Origin: Saccoglossus kowalevskii
Taxonomy: Eukaryota; Hemichordata; Enteropneusta; Harrimaniidae
Length of the DNA stretch: 12,066 nucleotides
Direction: 5' to 3'
Assembly (NCBI RefSeq): GCF_000003605.2
Contig: NW_003109578.1
Coordinates: 228,587 to 240,652 of the forward strand
Shown here: one piece after another, positions 8,283 to 12,066 of the stretch
How the letters are laid out: each line of letters opens with the position of its first letter
Numbering within the stretch: the first letter of the stretch is position 1
Notes under the pieces: model-generated
Databases searched by the model: none
Told to the model about the DNA's origin: nothing
Seen by the model: only the letters and a program-made list of their open reading frames with translations
Program-made: the position numbers and the translations under genes

Positions 8283-9184
8283 TCATTTTGGCGAAGCCAT
8301 AAGAACAACATTTTCTAATGAGACACTGGGTGTAACATAATGCCCAAGCTGCACATTGAAACCATGACTTTGTAAATACTTTATTCTACCAATATCAATT
8401 AATCTTTTGCACATTTTTCCAATTTGTTCTCTTTCATCGATTTCCCAATACTCCCCTTCTTTATCCTTGTCAAAAGCATTCTGGGAAGTTCCAGTAACAT
8501 CTTCGCTATTACGTTCACAAGAGCGGGTAGACAGATTTGTAGATTTACAACGTTCACATTTCGACTGAGTGACATGCGGATTATCTTCTGGTACATTTTC
8601 TGCTTGTGAAGTATCAAGAACTTTTGAATCAGATGAGTTTGAATGAAGAACAGGGTCTTCTACACTATTCAATTGTTGTTTTTTAATTGCACAAGTTGCC
8701 CAACTCGTTAAAAGAGATATTACATTAAAATCTTTTGTAGTGAGACCTTGACACTTGAAAAAATCTTTCCCAACATAATTACGCCAGAGACATTTGTGAT
8801 GGCAGCAGAGAGCAATAACAATTCCATTTAATCGACTTGGATTTCCTTCTGTGTTCAAAAGTTCATTGTCTATTGGTTCCGTTGAAGCACTTGTCTGAAT
8901 GTCATGGTACTCATGAGACATGCTGGCACATACATCTTTGTTATCTGAAGATACCTTGCTTGTCCGATCGTTATAACCTTGGTTACCCGTTGGTAGATTT
9001 GTATGGGAAAGTTTCTTTCCTGTAAACACATCTGTAGGAAGTTCCTGAATCTCCGCTGGAGCACTTTCATTTTTTTGGGACAAATTTATCTCATGACTGT
9101 TGACATATGGAGTTGTTCGGACTTCTTGTTTTTCAGTTGACGTGTTACTTGTAACAATCTTCATGAGACATCTTAGAGATAAGT
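8283..9184 (-). CDS. TRMT13: TRMT13 terminal exon
   Basis: The acceptor is ACTCTTGTAG just above 9184. The first two bases complete an Asp codon, giving DLSLRCL. An internal ATG at 9164 opens a 293-residue frame, but it is not the gene start, since homology continues upstream of it. Counting from that Met: a Ser/Thr/Asn-rich linker (about 7-112), the conserved GIVIALCCHHKC block and SWATC (113-160), a second acidic/polar linker (about 161-239) with Cys at 203, 206 and 216, then the conserved C-terminal block (240-290) and TGA. Confidence 0.95.
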
Positions 9185-10596
9185 CTACAAGAGTAAACGT
9201 ATTACTGAGAGTTACACGTTGTTACCAGTATTACAGGTTGCCATCAGCAATAGTAAACATTTAATATACAGTATGCAGCAGGTGGAAAAATATCATATTG
9301 TATTCTATAATAGGTGTATTCAAATCAGTACATGGTATTACTTGACTGGCATTCACCACTAGAACTTATTTATTTTACCACTTTGAGCTACACAAAATAC
9401 ACTTCTTCTTTACATATCAATACAATTGGTTGATCAGGTGACAACTAAGACAATTACAAAAGTATGCATTCAGTCTCATGAATTAAAGTAGCCCTAAAAA
9501 TGGGACCCCAACGCATTAGAGAAACCCAAATAACTCACCAGTAGCCGCACCACATAAATGTTTACTAACAGCTACAATAGAACGTCTATTATCTTTCAGT
9601 GATGGCACTTTGTCCAGGTCCAAGTGTTCAATATCAATACGAAGTCTCTCAAAGTGGGTTCCATCTTCTGATGATTTACTGTCAAACTGATAAAAGAGAT
9701 ATCTGTTGTGATTTAAATTACCAGTAGTTTGTATATTTTGATTTTGTGTCTCTCATGAAATACTCCTAAATATACTATAAATTACTTGTCACATGTCATG
9801 AAAGAAATTTCTGTGAATTTCGTGACTCAATGAAAATCTTTGTAAAAATTCTGTTAGGGTTCTAAAAAAAGTACTCGCACTATATTTTTGCCTTTGTGAA
9901 TGTCAGTTGTATCTATTAGTTGGTAATGAAATACCACACATACCTTGTATCTATTGGTCCCTCTATCAACCAATAAGAATAGATTATCAGTACTGTCATT
10001 CAGTGTGGTTTTAATCCAATGTGAAAGCTGACCTAGTATTTAAATTAGTAAATAATATATCAATTAGTTTTCATTTTTATAAATTAAACAACAAAATAAA
10101 GAACAGAGTGACTTTACTTGTGTTGATTGTCGGAACGATGGTCATGCATTCACACCAAGTATACTGAATAGTTTGTTGGGTTTGCATTTCATGTGGTTGA
10201 CAAGTGAAATTTGAAAGTACTGCCACTAAAACAATATGGCAGTAAGTAACACAGACATAATGATCATTTGTGTGTAACCTGCAAATCCAGACTCGCAGCT
10301 TCCAATGTACATGCTATAATTTCGCCAATTGTATAAAGCAGTGAAAAAGCATGTAACTATCACATTTATGCCATGTTCAGTATCTATCCAAGCATGATTC
10401 TATCACTGACCTTTCCCAGCACCAAATTCTACATAATTTGTCTGAGACTGCAACAAGTGTAAATCTTTCATAGTGTTAAGCAAGGATGAGGTTTGTTTTA
10501 AATGTTTCAATGCCTTCATTCCATTGGCTGGATTATCCAGTTCACTTTGCATAATAGGATGATAGGAGATACAGTCTATAATATGTGGTGTATTAT
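8283..10596 (-). CDS. TRMT13: tRNA:m4X (2'-O-) methyltransferase TRM13 homolog, 3' four exons (partial gene)
   Basis: TRMT13 transfers a methyl group from S-adenosylmethionine to the 2'-OH of nucleotide 4 in the acceptor stem of certain tRNAs (Gly, Pro and His in yeast). The joined minus-strand exons are 10596-10411, 10032-9944, 9686-9539 and 9184-8283, coding for about 440 residues. Introns of 378, 257 and 354 bases all have GT...AG ends, and phases 1, 0 and 1 agree. Conserved blocks follow the family order: a helical segment with HLKQ, the SAM-binding loop VEFGAGKGQLSHW, then LVDRGTNRYK, SKHLCGAATDLSLRCL, GIVIALCCHHKCLW, SWATC, and a C-terminal GRIKYLQSHGF...VSLENVVLMA block ending four residues before TGA. 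Two linkers in the last exon are much longer than in the human protein as I remember it. The N-terminal zinc-finger part and start codon are not in view and probably lie beyond 12066. The identification is firm; tRNA targets in this species are inferred. Confidence 0.95.
9185..9538 (-). other. TRMT13 intron (354 bp)
   Basis: GTGAGT at the 5' end, TTGTAG at the 3' end. AT-rich, with no ORF or RNA gene that I can recognise. Confidence 0.8.
9539..9686 (-). CDS. TRMT13: TRMT13 exon with the HLCG motif
   Basis: The acceptor is TTTTATCAG at 9687 and the donor ACTG|GTGAGT at 9539. It codes for 49 full residues plus one base. FERLRIDIEHLDLDKVPSL is followed by AVSKHLCGAAT, the strongly conserved TRM13 motif. 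Human TRMT13 reads GKHLCGMATD here; the Gly before KHLCG is Ser in this protein. Confidence 0.92.
9944..10032 (-). CDS. TRMT13: TRMT13 exon, post-motif I segment
   Basis: The acceptor is ACTAG|GT at 10033 and the donor AAG|GTATGT at 9944. It codes for 29 full residues, QLSHWIKTTL through TNRYK. This matches the family segment after the glycine loop, where human TRMT13 has LVEKVTTRFK. Too short to call without its neighbours, but phase and homology leave little doubt. Confidence 0.9.
10033..10410 (-). other. TRMT13 intron (378 bp) with an inverted repeat
   Basis: GTCAGT at the 5' end, ACTAG at the 3' end. It contains a perfect 8-bp inverted repeat, TACTGCCA (10218-10225) and TGGCAGTA (10237-10244), around an 11-base loop. 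Nothing else is recognised. Confidence 0.75.
10411..10596 (-). CDS. TRMT13: TRMT13 exon with the SAM-binding loop
   Basis: The acceptor is a T-run ending CCAG at 10597, and the donor is AAAG|GTCAGT with its G at 10411. The exon holds 61 full codons plus split codons at both ends. It starts with NTPHIID, contains KALKHLKQTSSLL and ends in YVEFGAGK; the Gly of the next conserved position is split across the intron. The family places the AdoMet-binding motif I here. Confidence 0.92.
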
Positions 10597-11530
10597 CTGG
10601 AAAAAAAATATAGTGATATTTATGTAAATATAAAAAAGAATACTCTTCTAATAGATGCATTTATTTTCTTATGATAGTAAATATGATAATAATCAAATCA
10701 AGTGGAGATAATGAGGTTTCCATGTGAAAACATGAAAGGCAAGCAGTGTTTGTATTGACCAACCCATAGTATGGGGTCACTGCGATCCCATACTGCCTGA
10801 GATGGTACTTTGCAGTATTATTAATAACATTATTATTATAAATATTTTCATATCATATATTTCATATACATATTATGGAGCTGTCCATTTCAATAATTGT
10901 CACTATCATACTTAAGTTATTGTACTCTGTTGACACTTGACCTCTTCATCCGATCAACAAATACACAAACCAAATAAACGCTAAGCATATATGCTGAAGT
11001 ATATGATGTATGGGAACCTAAATTTGTAAAAGAGGCTGGAAGGAAAAGGTCAGCTAAAATATCGCTTTCGTTTTCAGAACTAGTTTGCCACCAGGGGTTG
11101 TCAGTGACATAGTTAAAGTTTGCTTAATCGAACGCACCACACACATGTCATCCACAGACGCAAATTCAGAGCACTCGCTTCATACTCAATCAGATCACTC
11201 TCTTATGCTTTCATAAAAAATATATAAAAAGTGTCTAGCAATGACACATCATAGTTATGCAAATGAGTGTTGTCATCACAAAACCAACACTGTACAAACG
11301 CCACTATATACTGCTCTGTTTCAGTTTTAGGTGTATGCTACGGTACTGTCTCAATGCTCTGTGTCTCAGACAATACCTTTCGCTGTACGATGAACTCCAA
11401 GGTGAATTCTGGTATTTTGAGTTGATTGTAAAAATATAGAAAATCAAAGAAAGCTTAGAAAGAACTCCCATGTGCTGAGAGTATTGGAGACACATTAAAT
11501 ATAATTTGAAATTACTTAGCTGAAAACTAA
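10597..11530 (-). other. Upstream intron or flank of TRMT13
   Basis: This lies 5' of the first visible TRMT13 exon and must be intronic at least at its left end. I searched for the preceding TRM13 exon (helical, Lys/Glu-rich) and for the N-terminal CHHC/CCCH zinc-finger codons and did not find them. It contains the hairpin patch at 10763-10818, an unexplained open frame at 10917-11123, and a TATATAAAAAG word at 11221-11231 with no gene attached. Confidence 0.5.
10763..10818. repeat. Overlapping inverted repeats
   Basis: AGTATGGG (10768-10775) pairs with CCCATACT (10787-10794). CCCATA (10763-10768) can pair instead with TATGGG (10770-10775). ATACTGC (10790-10796) pairs with GCAGTAT (10812-10818). 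The arms overlap, so alternative hairpins compete. It may be the worn end of a small mobile element, but no target-site duplication is visible. Confidence 0.55.
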
Positions 11531-12066
11531 TTATGCAAATCAGAAAATTAACATGAACAGATTTGATTGTAAAACTAATGAGGTCTGCGCAATGTAACAA
11601 AAACTCTTTGTACCAAGTTTAATTGAAATGTGATTAGAACCAAAAAATTATGAATTGTTATGCTAATTAGGGAAATAATATGAACAGAGTTTTACCCCAA
11701 ACTAATTAGGTTTGTACATTGTCCTAGAGCATCTTTGTACTAAGTTTCATTAAAATGGAAATTAGTACTTTAGATATCAGTGTGAAAGCTTAAAATTGGT
11801 TAATTATGCAAATTGGGTAATTAATATGTACAGATTTAACCCACAATTATCCAGGTCTGTCTATTGTCCTACAGCATCCATGTATAAACATTCATTGATA
11901 TGTGATGATTAGTACCTGAGATATCAGTGTGAAAGTTGGAAATTGGTTAATTATGCAAATTAGGTGATTAATATGCACAAATATTTACCAAAAACTAATT
12001 GGGTCTCTGCATAATTCAAGATTCATTGAAATGTGATGATTAGTACTTTAGATATCAGTAGAAAAG
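11531..12066 (+). repeat. Diverged tandem array, about 147-bp period
   Basis: Units start at 11531 (127 bp), 11658 (146 bp), 11804 (147 bp) and 11951 (at least 116 bp, cut by the window edge). Each opens with TTATGCAAAT or one change from it, followed by words such as TAATTAATATG, AGGTCTG, TTTCATTGAAATG, GATTAGTACTTTAGATATC and TGTGAAAG. The fourth unit lacks about 25 bases in its middle. A partial unit may precede 11531. The copies have drifted considerably, so the array is old. It continues beyond the window. Confidence 0.85.

Noticed and set aside
8424-9025. Plus-strand ORFs at 8424-8609 and 8837-9025, and minus-strand frames at 8399-8617 and 8870-9070.
   Set aside because: They lie over the TRMT13 terminal exon, whose own frame has clear homology.
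11304-11600. 98-codon minus-strand ORF next to the 147-bp array.
   Set aside because: It runs into the tandem repeat, has no domain I recognise, and does not resemble the N-terminal part of TRM13.
1-12066. CRISPR array, bacterial operon or phage-type system.
   Set aside because: Spliced genes, AATAAA and animal protein families show nuclear eukaryotic DNA; the tandem repeats here have no unique spacers.

Overview
The window looks like nuclear DNA from an animal, most likely a marine or other non-vertebrate metazoan. It is strongly AT-rich, roughly two-thirds A+T by eye. It has short GT-AG introns, an AATAAA polyadenylation signal, and two genes of animal type. I cannot fix the phylum from the sequence; a deuterostome invertebrate or a lophotrochozoan would both fit.

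Layout on the + strand. Positions 1-597 are the start of an intron. Positions 598-1037 (minus strand) are the first coding exon of a rhodopsin-family (class A) peptide-type G-protein coupled receptor. It runs from the start codon through TM1-TM3 and stops at a splice donor inside the Arg codon of the E/DRY motif; the remaining exons lie to the left of the window. Positions 1038 to about 1500 are its 5' leader and probable promoter, with a CRE-like site and an NF-Y-type CCAAT box. From about 1.5 to 8.0 kb is long AT-rich intergenic DNA. I see no recognisable coding exon there, but there are several compact structures: a 24-bp tandem repeat, an (AT)11 tract joined to a palindrome, a nested hairpin, paired 10-bp palindromes and a cluster of TALE-homeodomain half-sites.

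Positions 8283-10596 (minus strand) are the last four coding exons of TRMT13, the tRNA 2'-O-methyltransferase that modifies position 4 of certain tRNAs. I joined the exons by eye. All three introns have GT...AG ends, the phases match, and the joined reading frame follows the family through the SAM-binding loop, the HLCG motif, the CCHH motif and the C-terminal helix region. A polyadenylation signal follows at 8035-8040. The N-terminal zinc-finger exons are not visible and probably lie beyond 12066.

From 10597 to 12066 is upstream intron or flank. It holds a hairpin-rich patch and, from about 11531, a diverged tandem array with a period of about 147 bp. Each unit begins with an octamer-like sequence. 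The array runs off the right edge.

The two genes are on the same strand but have unrelated jobs (cell-surface signalling and tRNA modification), and nothing suggests they work together. I found no clearly new biological system. The most unusual items are the 147-bp array, the long low-complexity linkers inserted into TRMT13 (one with a small Cys cluster), and an upstream ORF that would overlap the receptor start.
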